Source of the DNA: Candidatus Hydrothermarchaeum profundi
Lineage (GTDB): Archaea > Hydrothermarchaeota > Hydrothermarchaeia > Hydrothermarchaeales > Hydrothermarchaeaceae
Assembly: GCA_002011125.2 (NCBI GenBank)
Contig: MTMF02000009.1
Coordinates: 1,332,989-1,396,988, forward strand
Direction: 5' to 3'
DNA: 64,000 bases
Under the pieces are notes generated by a model, which was given only the letters and a program-made list of their open reading frames with translations, was not told where the DNA came from and made no database searches. Within the stretch, counting starts at the first letter, position 1. Each line of letters opens with the position of its first letter. Position numbers and translations under genes: made by a program. Positions 8,463 to 16,321 of this stretch are shown piece by piece.

Positions 8463-10451
8463 GTGACGTTCGTAGAAAATGCTTATTTAATACCTCTTTT
8501 GCCGATTTCAGGATTCATATTTGAAATGTTCTTAGGAAAGTATAGTTGGAGGAGGGGGGGCATATTTGCAAATCTTCTCATCGCTGGATCTCTAATTATT
8601 TCATTAGGCACTCTCTACGAAGTTTATTTTGCAGGGGTACCTTTCTATGAGCATTCATGGGAATGGTTTTTCCCAGGTATTGTCCTCGGAATAATCGTAG
8701 ACCCTCTCTCCATAGTTATGGTTAGTATGGTGTCTTTTGTGGGGCTATTAATCCACATATTTGCTTTAGGTTACATGGCTGAGGATCCAGATAAGCATGT
8801 CTACTTTGCAGAAACTTCTCTTTTTACTGGGGCGATGCTTGGGTTAGTGCTTTCCAATAACTTCCTTCAACTTTTCATCTTTTGGGAAATGGTAGGACTA
8901 TGTTCTTACCTCTTAATTGGATTTTGGTGGCATAAACCAGAAGCTGCTGCAGCAGCAAAGAAAGCTTGGATGTTTTGCTCTATAGGAGACTTCCTTTTCT
9001 TACTTGGTATAGTGATAACATATAATTTTATGTTTACAGCTCCGGGAGTAACCGAGCCATTGACATTCTCTCAGATATTCACTCACTTGGAGTCAGGAGT
9101 AATACCCGCAGGAGCATTAACACTAATCTGCATATTAATTTTGGCAGGAGTGGCTGGAAAAAGCGCTCAGTTCCCTCTTCATGGATGGATTCCCGATGCT
9201 ATGGAAGGTCCAACAACGGTTTCAGCCCTTATCCATGCTGCAACCATGGTTACTGCGGGGATATATCTAGTGGCAAGGACTTTCCCGATTTTCTTCGCTG
9301 CACCTAATGCCCTTTGGATTGTCGCCCTGCTTGGAGGATTTACAGCTTTGCTGGCTGCTACCATGGGGCTAGTAGTGAACGACTTAAAAAGAGTACTTGC
9401 TTATTCTACTATATCGCAGCTGGGCTATATGCTCTGTATGTTGGGTGTTGGTGCCGCGGTTGGAGCCGTTGCGGTCGGATACTCTATGTTTCATCTGATA
9501 AGTCATGCATTTTTTAAGGCGCTTTTATTCCTCTGTTCAGCATCGATTCTTCATGGACTATGGAATCTCAGGGACATAAAAGAGATGGGAGGACTATTTT
9601 CTCATATGCGTATCGCTGGTATCACAATGTTAGTTGGTTCATTAGCGTTAGCGGGTTTCCCTTTAACATCGGGGTTCTTTAGTAAAGATAAGATAATAGA
9701 GTCAGCATATGAATATGGGGTAACTCATAACAGTGTTATCGCATACTTACCGTGGTTCTTTTTAGTCTTTGGAGTATTACTTACCGCTACATACACATTT
9801 AGAGCATATTTCCTAGTGTTCACCGGAGAGCCACGTAGCCATCTCGCTAAACATCCTCATGAGCCAGGACTATTCTCGTTTATAAATATCCCTCTTGTAA
9901 TCCTAGCGATATTCGCGTTGATATTCGGAGTACTCGCGCAGTCGAGTTTTTACGATTTCCTTGCAAAAACCTTCACTACCGATACACCCTATATGGAAGC
10001 ATTAAACTTTGAGCACTTGGCAGAAATAAGCGGCATACACATGGCGCATGAAAATGCTCATGTTCCTGCGTATATAGTTTGGCTACCTACCGTATTAGCG
10101 TTAGCAGGAATAGGAATAGCGGCTCTATTATATTATAATACCCGCGTGGACGTAGGTAAGTTCATAACAGCTAGGAATCCTCTCTATAGACTTCTTTGGA
10201 ACAAGTACTATCTAGACTATATTTATAAGGATATTATCGCTGAAAAGATCTATATAACGCTAATGACATTCTGGGATGCCTTTGATCTATATGTGATTGA
10301 TGGAGTTGTCAATGGGATTTCATGGGTTACAGTAAAGGTTGGTGGAGTAATAAGAAAGATACAAACGGGGGTAATACAGACTTATGCTACATCTGTTATA
10401 ATAGGGGTTGTTGCTCTAGTGATAGTACTGAAGATTTGGGGGGTGGCGTGA
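8463..10451 (+). CDS. fpoL: F420H2 dehydrogenase / complex I antiporter-like subunit L
   Basis: A 662-residue NuoL-type proton pump. Key regions: FIFWEMVGLCSYLLIGFWW (helix 5 glutamate), AGKSAQFPLHGWIPDAMEGPT (helix 7 lysine), LISHAFFKALLFL (helix 8) and the long C-terminal part forming the lateral helix. The GTG start follows GAGGTGG. It is the most distal pump of the membrane arm. Confidence 0.95.
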   Translation: MTFVENAYLIPLLPISGFIFEMFLGKYSWRRGGIFANLLIAGSLIISLGTLYEVYFAGVPFYEHSWEWFFPGIVLGIIVDPLSIVMVSMVSFVGLLIHIFALGYMAEDPDKHVYFAETSLFTGAMLGLVLSNNFLQLFIFWEMVGLCSYLLIGFWWHKPEAAAAAKKAWMFCSIGDFLFLLGIVITYNFMFTAPGVTEPLTFSQIFTHLESGVIPAGALTLICILILAGVAGKSAQFPLHGWIPDAMEGPTTVSALIHAATMVTAGIYLVARTFPIFFAAPNALWIVALLGGFTALLAATMGLVVNDLKRVLAYSTISQLGYMLCMLGVGAAVGAVAVGYSMFHLISHAFFKALLFLCSASILHGLWNLRDIKEMGGLFSHMRIAGITMLVGSLALAGFPLTSGFFSKDKIIESAYEYGVTHNSVIAYLPWFFLVFGVLLTATYTFRAYFLVFTGEPRSHLAKHPHEPGLFSFINIPLVILAIFALIFGVLAQSSFYDFLAKTFTTDTPYMEALNFEHLAEISGIHMAHENAHVPAYIVWLPTVLALAGIGIAALLYYNTRVDVGKFITARNPLYRLLWNKYYLDYIYKDIIAEKIYITLMTFWDAFDLYVIDGVVNGISWVTVKVGGVIRKIQTGVIQTYATSVIIGVVALVIVLKIWGVA

Positions 10452-11963
10452 ATGTACATTTCGTCCATTCTCCTAGTTCTTTTTATAGGCTCGGTAATCG
10501 CATTTTTAACTAGGACTAGAGAGCAGGCGAGAGTTGTAGCTGTTGTGTCTTCTTGGTTAGCTCTTTTGATATCCATTATGATGTTTATTCAGTATGATCC
10601 TAATAAAGGGCTAAGTAACTTCGAGGAACTTTACTCTTGGATCCCCTCAATAGGAATAAGCTATCATGTGGGTGTTGATGGAGTCGGTATGCCAATGGTA
10701 TTATTGAGCACTCTCATTTCTGCCTTCTGTGCTATATATTCTTGGGGAGAAAATAGAAGGCCTAATCAATTCTTTGCTCTCTTACTTCTCATGGACCTAG
10801 CTTTGGTCGGGGTATTTGTATCTCTTGACTTTTTCCTGTTCTTCATTTTCTGGGAGTTGACTCTAATACCGATGTTCTTTTTGATCGGTATTTGGGGAGG
10901 GCCTAGGAAAGACTATTCTGCTATTAAGTTCATAATTTACACACATGTTGGAAGCGTGGTAATGCTTCTAGGTATATTTGCAATGTATACTTTCCATGGC
11001 ATGGCTACTGGAAACTATACTTTTGATATTCCCACTCTTCTAAATGCCTATGGTACAATTCCTCTCTCACCATTTTGGAGAGAATTCATTTTTGCTGCGT
11101 TGCTATTAGGTTTCTTGATAAAAATGCCAGCAGTACCCTTTCACACATGGCTTCCTGATGCTCACGTTGAGGCTCCGACGGTTGGATCTATAATCTTAGC
11201 AGGGGTTTTGTTGAAAATGGGAGGCTATGGCTTATTTAGATTTTTAGTGCCTATGATTCCGTACGCTTCATCTAAGTTCATACTAGTGATCGCAATTCTC
11301 GGACTAATTAGCATACTTTATAGCCCAATAGCTGCGATAGCCCAACCAGATATCAAAAAACTTATCGCTTTTTCAAGTATTGGGCATATGGGCTTTATAT
11401 CGGTTGGTGTAGCAGCTAGTCTCGCATCAGGCCATGAAATCTCTAGGATATTCGCCTCTACAGGTGCTATGTTCCAGCTATTTGCTCATGGAATAATCAC
11501 CGCTGTTCTTTTCGGGTCGGCAGGCGCTATTGAACATCATACTGGTACGAGGATCATCATGGACTTGGGGGGCCTTGCCAAAAAAATGCCTAAATTCACA
11601 TTTTTAATGGTTGCAGGATTCTTCGCTTCTATGGGATTTCCGGGGATGGTTGGGTTTATTGCTGAGTTCTCTATACTTGCAGGATCTTATCCTCAGCTAC
11701 CATGGGTTGTGATTCTCGCGGTTATCAGTATACCTCTTACTGCGGCTTATCACTTGTGGGCTCTCCAGAGGGCTATGTTTGGACCCTATAACGAGTATCT
11801 CGGAGATGTTCATGAAATTACGTGGTATGAGCTATTAGCTTTAGGCAGTTGGGTTATTTTGATTATTCTACTTGGGGTCTATCCTATGCCTTTATTTGAT
11901 ATGATGAAGGCAACAACGGTAGACTTACTCTCAAACTTACCAGCGGGAGGTATAGTCCCATGA
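10452..11963 (+). CDS. fpoM: F420H2 dehydrogenase / complex I antiporter-like subunit M
   Basis: A 503-residue NuoM-type pump subunit. The helix 5 glutamate is in FFIFWELTLIPMFFLIGIWG, the helix 7 lysine in LIKMPAVPFHTWLPDAHVEAPT. The middle-pump assignment rests on gene order L-M-N and the HVEAPTVGS signature. GGGGTGG lies before the ATG, and the 3' end overlaps fpoN as ATGA. Confidence 0.95.
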   Translation: MYISSILLVLFIGSVIAFLTRTREQARVVAVVSSWLALLISIMMFIQYDPNKGLSNFEELYSWIPSIGISYHVGVDGVGMPMVLLSTLISAFCAIYSWGENRRPNQFFALLLLMDLALVGVFVSLDFFLFFIFWELTLIPMFFLIGIWGGPRKDYSAIKFIIYTHVGSVVMLLGIFAMYTFHGMATGNYTFDIPTLLNAYGTIPLSPFWREFIFAALLLGFLIKMPAVPFHTWLPDAHVEAPTVGSIILAGVLLKMGGYGLFRFLVPMIPYASSKFILVIAILGLISILYSPIAAIAQPDIKKLIAFSSIGHMGFISVGVAASLASGHEISRIFASTGAMFQLFAHGIITAVLFGSAGAIEHHTGTRIIMDLGGLAKKMPKFTFLMVAGFFASMGFPGMVGFIAEFSILAGSYPQLPWVVILAVISIPLTAAYHLWALQRAMFGPYNEYLGDVHEITWYELLALGSWVILIILLGVYPMPLFDMMKATTVDLLSNLPAGGIVP

Positions 11964-13408
11964 GCTATGTACTTTTGCTGCCTGAATTGTTGCTTGTTGT
12001 TGTTTCGTTAGGTATAGTTATATTAGGGTTATTCATGAAGAAAGAGCACAAAAAGATTTTAGGTTATCTTTCTATCTTAGCACTATTAGCTGCCTTATCA
12101 GTTGTTCTGGGGACTTTTAACATAAGTTCCACATTTTTATATAATGCTTTTGTGGTTGATAAGCTAGCACAGTTTTTCAATGTTTTATTCTTATCAGTTG
12201 GAATACTAGTATGTATCGCGTCTTTAAAGTACTATGAGAACCATCCAAATCAAGATGAATATTTCTCTCTGATACTTATGGCTACGGTTGGTATGATGAC
12301 TGTGGCAATGGCTAATGACCTTATAACTCTTTTTGTGGGATTCGAGTTGGCAAGTATCTCGACTTATATCTTAGCGGGCTTTGATAAAGACAAACGTACC
12401 TTAGAGGCGACTATGAAATATTTCATCATTGGAGCACTTTCGTCGTCACTTCTTCTATTTGGTATCTCACTCATATATGGATTGACGGGTTCTACTAATC
12501 TAACCGCTATCTCTACTACTCTTGTTTCTTCTCCTGTCGCTACAGTGGCGATGATTCTGATACTAGCGGGCTTTGGATTCAAGATGTCTCTAGTACCTTT
12601 CCATATGTGGGCTCCAGATACTTATGAAGGTGCGCCCTCTGTTGTATCAGCCTTCTTAGCCGCGGGATCTAAGAAGATGGGTTTCATAGCAGCCTTTAGG
12701 GTTTTCATAGTTGCCTTAGTTGCAATAAGACTGGAATGGTATCTTCCCTTTGCTATACTGGCGGTAATCACTATGACATTGGGAAACGTTGTTGCGATAG
12801 TTCAGGGAAACATAAAGCGTATGCTAGCATATTCAAGTGTTGCACATGCTGGTTATATAGCCATAGCTTTCGTTGTGGTTTCAAAATCACCTTTGGTAGC
12901 TCAGCAGGCTGTCGCAGGCGGAATTTTGCACGCTTTATCTCATGCTATAGCAACAGCTGGAGCTTTTCTCGTAACATCTTTCGTGGCATCCGTGATCCTT
13001 TTAAACGGAGGTAGTAGAGGCGAAGAAATTGAAAGTTATTCTGGTCTCGGAAGATCTGCTCCGATTACTGCGTTGATGATGGCCTTCTTGTTGGGTTCTC
13101 TTGCGGGGATTCCGCCCACTTTTGGATTTTACAGTAAGTTTGTTCTGTTTTTATCTGCTATTAGAGGAGACCTCCTATGGCTTGCTATTATAGCGGTTCT
13201 TAACTCTGCTTTATCAGTTTATTATTATATCCGGGTTGTAATGAAAATGTATTGGGGGGAGCCTATCGTAGGGAAAGTAGAGGAGCCTAAACATTATGTA
13301 GTCGCATTAGCGTTAGCAGCTCTGGGCGTTATAATATTAGGTGTTTATCCTTCTAAAATATATGACCTCGCTTTGTCAGCTGCTAATAACTTGCTAGGGG
13401 GTCTGTAA
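11960..13408 (+). CDS. fpoN: F420H2 dehydrogenase / complex I antiporter-like subunit N
   Basis: A 482-residue NuoN-type pump subunit. GFGFKMSLVPFHMWAPDTYEGAPS contains the helix 7 lysine and the NuoN-specific APDTYEGAPS. TLFVGFELASISTYILAGF holds the helix 5 glutamate. GGGAGG precedes the ATG. It is the last recognisable complex I subunit in the operon; no NuoE/F/G or FpoF homologue follows, so the electron-input subunit must be encoded elsewhere. Confidence 0.95.
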   Translation: MSYVLLLPELLLVVVSLGIVILGLFMKKEHKKILGYLSILALLAALSVVLGTFNISSTFLYNAFVVDKLAQFFNVLFLSVGILVCIASLKYYENHPNQDEYFSLILMATVGMMTVAMANDLITLFVGFELASISTYILAGFDKDKRTLEATMKYFIIGALSSSLLLFGISLIYGLTGSTNLTAISTTLVSSPVATVAMILILAGFGFKMSLVPFHMWAPDTYEGAPSVVSAFLAAGSKKMGFIAAFRVFIVALVAIRLEWYLPFAILAVITMTLGNVVAIVQGNIKRMLAYSSVAHAGYIAIAFVVVSKSPLVAQQAVAGGILHALSHAIATAGAFLVTSFVASVILLNGGSRGEEIESYSGLGRSAPITALMMAFLLGSLAGIPPTFGFYSKFVLFLSAIRGDLLWLAIIAVLNSALSVYYYIRVVMKMYWGEPIVGKVEEPKHYVVALALAALGVIILGVYPSKIYDLALSAANNLLGGL

Positions 13409-13409
13409 A

Positions 13410-13826
13410 ATGCTTAAGGAGGCTTTCTATAGAAGGATGATAGATGCTAACACTCTTAGAGCACAATTTGAAACTATCTATGGCGACGTAGACCTAGTAG
13501 TAAACGTTCTGCAAAACTGTGTAAAATATGGTGAGAAACTTAAATCTATAGCAAAAAGGAAGGAAGACGAAGACATGGCAAACGCTGCTATTGAAAGTAA
13601 CACTGCAATGCTATCAGCTATAAAAGGCGAAATATCAGTTGCGGAATTCAAAAAGAAAATGTGGGAGCTTGAGGAACGTTATCCTGAGTATTTCCAAAGA
13701 GGAAGGAGGGATATAGGCACCTCGAAAGATAATGTGAAAGCCATAATTCATAGGATAGAGTATATGATAGATAGATATGATGTCAGGTATCCAAGCTATG
13801 ATCGACATAGGTGCAATGATGCCTAA
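13410..13826 (+). CDS. Unknown soluble protein downstream of fpoN
   Basis: A 138-residue, charged, mostly helical protein with no hydrophobic segments and a single cysteine. It starts one base after the fpoN stop, with GGGGGTCTG upstream, so it is part of the fpo transcript. In Methanosarcina the gene at this position is fpoO. I see no iron-sulfur cysteine pattern here and cannot claim homology. The middle (FKKMWELEERYPEYFQRGRR) is amphipathic. Function unknown; a peripheral Fpo subunit or assembly factor is possible. Confidence 0.75.
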   Translation: MLKEAFYRRMIDANTLRAQFETIYGDVDLVVNVLQNCVKYGEKLKSIAKRKEDEDMANAAIESNTAMLSAIKGEISVAEFKKKMWELEERYPEYFQRGRRDIGTSKDNVKAIIHRIEYMIDRYDVRYPSYDRHRCNDA

Positions 13827-13836
13827 GGTGGTAGAG

Positions 13837-14097
13837 ATGAGGGAACAGATTAAGGAATGTATTGAAGAGTTTGAAAAGGAAAAGACGGAGGTGGCAGCTG
13901 CTAGGCTTATCATATGTTTATATAATAACAAGGAAACTATTTACTGGGATGATGATCTAAAGAGGTTAAAATGCGCTGCAGAGGTTCATGATGAAAAGTG
14001 GGCTCCGTTAATGGAGGAGATAACTAAAGTCCTAGGGATAAAAAATAGGGATGAATACATTAAAATTAAAAACAAGTATAATTTAACGCAATACTAA
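13837..14097 (+). CDS. Unknown small protein at the end of the fpo operon
   Basis: An 86-residue charged protein beginning MREQIKECIEEFEKEK. I placed the start at ATG 13837 because AGGTGG lies five bases upstream; in-frame ATGs at 13777, 13780, 13816 and 13819 would overlap the previous gene by up to 50 bp. It contains three Cys and a WDDDLKRLKCAAEVHDEKW segment. No family recognised. Position suggests co-expression with Fpo. The next DNA is the paired hairpin element. Confidence 0.65.
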   Translation: MREQIKECIEEFEKEKTEVAAARLIICLYNNKETIYWDDDLKRLKCAAEVHDEKWAPLMEEITKVLGIKNRDEYIKIKNKYNLTQY

Positions 14098-14102
14098 TTT
14101 TT

Positions 14103-14168
14103 AGTGGGAGGGGTGCCTGCGGGGGCGTTACTAAAATAAGTATTTATCCCGCAGGCAAGTGGGAGGGA
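14103..14168. repeat. Hairpin unit 1 bracketed by AGTGGGAGGG repeats
   Basis: A perfect 10-bp inverted repeat (TGCCTGCGGG at 14114-14123, CCCGCAGGCA at 14148-14157) encloses a 24-nt AT-rich loop. The direct repeat AGTGGGAGGG occurs immediately on both sides (14103-14112 and 14158-14167). The unit is intergenic, between the fpo operon and a convergent CBS gene. It could be a structured RNA, a terminator or a protein-binding repeat. A second unit of the same design follows 43 nt later. Confidence 0.7.
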
Positions 14169-14211
14169 GATCTTTGCTTTTTTGTATAAGTGCTGTATAA
14201 ATCTTTCGGAA

Positions 14212-14276
14212 AGTGGGGAGGGGGCCTGTAAGACATTTAAAAATAGGTCTTTGTCTTACAGGCGTATGGGGAGGGT
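14212..14276. repeat. Hairpin unit 2 bracketed by GTGGGGAGGG-like repeats
   Basis: A perfect 12-bp inverted repeat (GCCTGTAAGACA at 14224-14235, TGTCTTACAGGC at 14252-14263) with a 16-nt loop. AGTGGGGAGGGG lies before it and TATGGGGAGGG after it. The stem keeps the outer GCCTG/CAGGC of unit 1 but the inner stem differs while remaining fully paired, as expected of a conserved structure. The remaining bases to 14356 are AT-rich and I see nothing else in them. Confidence 0.7.
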
Positions 14277-14356
14277 AATAATCCATGAAATTTATATCAT
14301 TTATAAATTTTTCCCTATTTCTGGTTTTATTTTTAATGTAGTGATACTACTCTGAG

Positions 14357-15196
14357 TTATAAATTATTGTTTGAAAGGGCATTTAGCATTGTGGTAAACG
14401 TAAAAACGCAAAATTTTGAAATGTCCTTTTCGCTTATAATTCCAACGACTCTACCTCTATCTATAATTGGAAGCCGTCTAATATTGCGTATATTAAATAA
14501 TCTACTAGCATCTCTGATGGACTTTTGAGGTTCTATGGAAGTATGGAGAGGTGTATGTATAATACCTATCATTACATCCTCTGGTGGTAAGGCCTTAGCT
14601 ACGACTTTTTTCAATACATCTCTCTCAGTTGCGATGCCGTATTTCCCCTCTGCGACTTCAACAATTACTTCTCCTACTCCTTTTTCCTTCATTAGTTTAG
14701 AAGAGTCTAATACAGAGGTTTCGGGGTTTTCAATAATTGCATCATGCATGATCTGTGACACTTTACATTCAAGGCTTCTAGCATGTTCTTTACACGTCTC
14801 TGAAAGGATTTGTATGGACTCATCATACAGGAAGATATTGTATCTAGCGACATCTTTGTTGTCTAATATACCCACGATAGTTCCCTTATCTACTACTGGC
14901 AACCTTCTAATATCGTAAAGATTAAAAAGCTGACAGGCACGTCTAACGTCTCTCTGAGCCTCTATAGTACGTAGTTCAATGCTCATGATTTCTTCCGCTT
15001 TGGTTTGAAGGAAGTCTTTATTTTTAGATACTACCTTGTATAGAATATCTCGCTCTGTGACAATACCAAAATCTTTATCTCCGCGATCTACTAGTACAGC
15101 TCCAGCATTTCCTTCGTCCATCAGTTTAGCGACTTCTAGTACGGAGGCATAAGGTTTTACAACTATTGGGGGATACATTAGTTCTCTGATTTCCAT
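14357..15196 (-). CDS. Four-CBS-domain protein
   Basis: A 279-residue protein consisting of two Bateman modules. CBS units start near residues 1 (IRELMYPPIVV), 65 (AEEIMSIELRT), 140 (VSQIMHDAIIE) and 205 (IGIIHTPLHTS). The repeats FGIVTERDILYKVV and YGIATERDVLKKVV, and DIRRLPVVD and NIRRLPIID, show internal duplication. Such proteins sense adenylates or SAM. There is no fused effector domain, so the target is unknown. It converges on the fpo operon. Confidence 0.88.
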   Translation of the reverse strand: MEIRELMYPPIVVKPYASVLEVAKLMDEGNAGAVLVDRGDKDFGIVTERDILYKVVSKNKDFLQTKAEEIMSIELRTIEAQRDVRRACQLFNLYDIRRLPVVDKGTIVGILDNKDVARYNIFLYDESIQILSETCKEHARSLECKVSQIMHDAIIENPETSVLDSSKLMKEKGVGEVIVEVAEGKYGIATERDVLKKVVAKALPPEDVMIGIIHTPLHTSIEPQKSIRDASRLFNIRNIRRLPIIDRGRVVGIISEKDISKFCVFTFTTMLNALSNNNL

Positions 15197-15408
15197 TATC
15201 TTCCCTTCTTACTCCTAGTATCAATTTAGATTATTAACATTCCGAAGAAATCAGGAATTTATCGAGTTAGATTTTTCAAAAAGTATATGGACTATATAAT
15301 TATTCAATAAATTGCTATATTTTATGAATTATAATACGAATATATGATGTATTATTGAATATCAGTACAAAAATTGTTTAAGTCATTAACTTTCTAGTAA
15401 GAAATTAA
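15197..15408. promoter_or_regulatory. AT-rich upstream region of the four-CBS gene
   Basis: About 210 bp of very AT-rich DNA. A 10-bp inverted repeat, TATTCAATAA (15301-15310) and TTATTGAATA (15352-15361), encloses a shorter one, TATATT/AATATA. TATA-like candidates face both ways, including ATTGTTTAAGT at about 15373-15383, which would place a rightward start near 15405. No coding sequence is apparent. Confidence 0.35.
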
Positions 15409-15487
15409 AAAGGCAAAGGCGGGTGTCGCCCCCCTCACCTCTTGGTACACCTCCTAACTACCTCTTGTTTTTCCCGCCTTTGCCTTT
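15409..15487. ncRNA. Candidate structured RNA: 15-bp stem, 49-nt loop
   Basis: Arms AAAGGCAAAGGCGGG (15409-15423) and CCCGCCTTTGCCTTT (15473-15487) are perfectly complementary. On the plus strand the loop has CACCTC (15436), CACCTCCT (15448) and TACCTC (15459), complements of the SD sequence; read leftward these are GAGGTG/AGGAGGTG/GAGGTA. A leftward transcript has a TATA-like TTTTTATAAT about 25 nt before the stem (15508-15517) and would end CCTTTTT, so the minus strand is slightly favoured. It lies in otherwise non-coding DNA. Function unknown. Confidence 0.5.
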
Positions 15488-15530
15488 ACTCCTTTTATAA
15501 GAGTCTAATTATAAAAATATTTTTTTAGCT

Positions 15531-15722
15531 GTGAGAGTAGTGTTGGGTATACTTCTATTTTTTCCCTATTTTTACGTTATGATTATAAATATAGATACAA
15601 ATTTATTTAGCATAGAGGCAATGGTGGGGACTGCTTTGGGGATACTCCTCTCCTTCCTCATATGTTCCTATTATAATTCTCCTACCGTTGCCTCCTCTCC
15701 TCTCCATCCTATTTTTGATTGA
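15531..15722 (+). CDS. Possible small two-helix membrane protein
   Basis: A 63-residue open frame from a GTG start with two hydrophobic stretches (residues 4-20 and about 30-48), a short Ser/Pro-rich tail and no recognisable family. There is no good SD, though TTTTATAAG lies some 35 nt upstream. It sits between the hairpin at 15.45 kb and tRNA-Asn. It may be only chance coding in T-rich DNA. Confidence 0.25.
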   Translation: MRVVLGILLFFPYFYVMIINIDTNLFSIEAMVGTALGILLSFLICSYYNSPTVASSPLHPIFD

Positions 15723-15750
15723 AGTTCAGATTTGTTAAGTTGATGAAAAG

Positions 15751-15823
15751 CGCCGCCGGTCAGACTCGAACTGACGACCACGTGGTTAACAGCCACGCGC
15801 TCTACCTACTGAGCTACGGCGGC
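15751..15823 (-). tRNA. tRNA-Asn (GTT)
   Basis: On the minus strand a 73-nt cloverleaf: acceptor GCCGCCG/CGGCGGC, T arm GTCAG-TTCGAGT-CTGAC, and a GTT anticodon in the loop CTGTTAA. Discriminator base G; CCA is not encoded. A TATA-like ACTTTTAGA lies roughly 25 nt upstream. The 3' flank is T-rich. Confidence 0.95.
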
Positions 15824-15922
15824 ATATCTGTAGGACGTGAATTACCGTCTAAAAGTATCGACAATCGCACATTTCTAAATCTAGTGAAATAAAAATATTA
15901 CGATTACTTGACTATCATGCTA

Positions 15923-16321
15923 TTACTCTTTTTTTAGATAATAGTAGACAGTTGTTAAAGGTATTCCTAGCTCGTCGCTTATTTCCTTTGCAGAGTATCC
16001 CTTGTCTTCTAGCTCGTAAACTTTCTCAATCTTCCAATTAGGGTGTGATCTAGGCCTGCCAGGTGTGAGTAGAAAGGCTTCAAAATTTACTCCTATCTTT
16101 GCTAATGCTTCTCTTATTTTTTTTGGAGTCCTTTCATATAGGCTTGGGGGGCAGGTGATTGTTTTTACGTTTGGTGCGGCTGTCAGTATAGATGCCAGAA
16201 TATTTATCGTGGGTCTCACGCTTAGATGGACTTTCTTCGTGGTTTCATCTAACTTGCGGTTTATTTCTTCGATTAAGACATCTTTTTGACTAGACCTTAG
16301 TACTACTACTTCTTTCATCAT
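15923..16321 (-). CDS. DUF1699-like protein with C-terminal helix-turn-helix
   Basis: A 132-residue protein. The first about 85 residues (VVVLRSSQKDV, VHLSVRPTINILA, IRE.LAKIGVNFEAF) resemble the archaeal DUF1699 family as I remember it. The last 35 (VYELEDKGYSAKEISDELG, then TTVYYYLKK) form a resolvase/homeodomain-type HTH. The ATG overlaps the stop of the DUF530 gene (ATGA) with GGTGAG upstream, so the two are co-expressed. DNA binding is inferred from the HTH only. Confidence 0.7.
   Translation of the reverse strand: MMKEVVVLRSSQKDVLIEEINRKLDETTKKVHLSVRPTINILASILTAAPNVKTITCPPSLYERTPKKIREALAKIGVNFEAFLLTPGRPRSHPNWKIEKVYELEDKGYSAKEISDELGIPLTTVYYYLKKE

Noticed and set aside
13410-14097. One gene broken by a frameshift
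   Set aside because: The second frame has a proper SD and ATG after the first stop, and no continuity of a domain is visible across the junction.
14103-14276. CRISPR array from the G-rich repeats
   Set aside because: Repeat copies are short (about 10 bp) and imperfect, occur in pairs around hairpins, spacers are unequal, and no cas genes are nearby.
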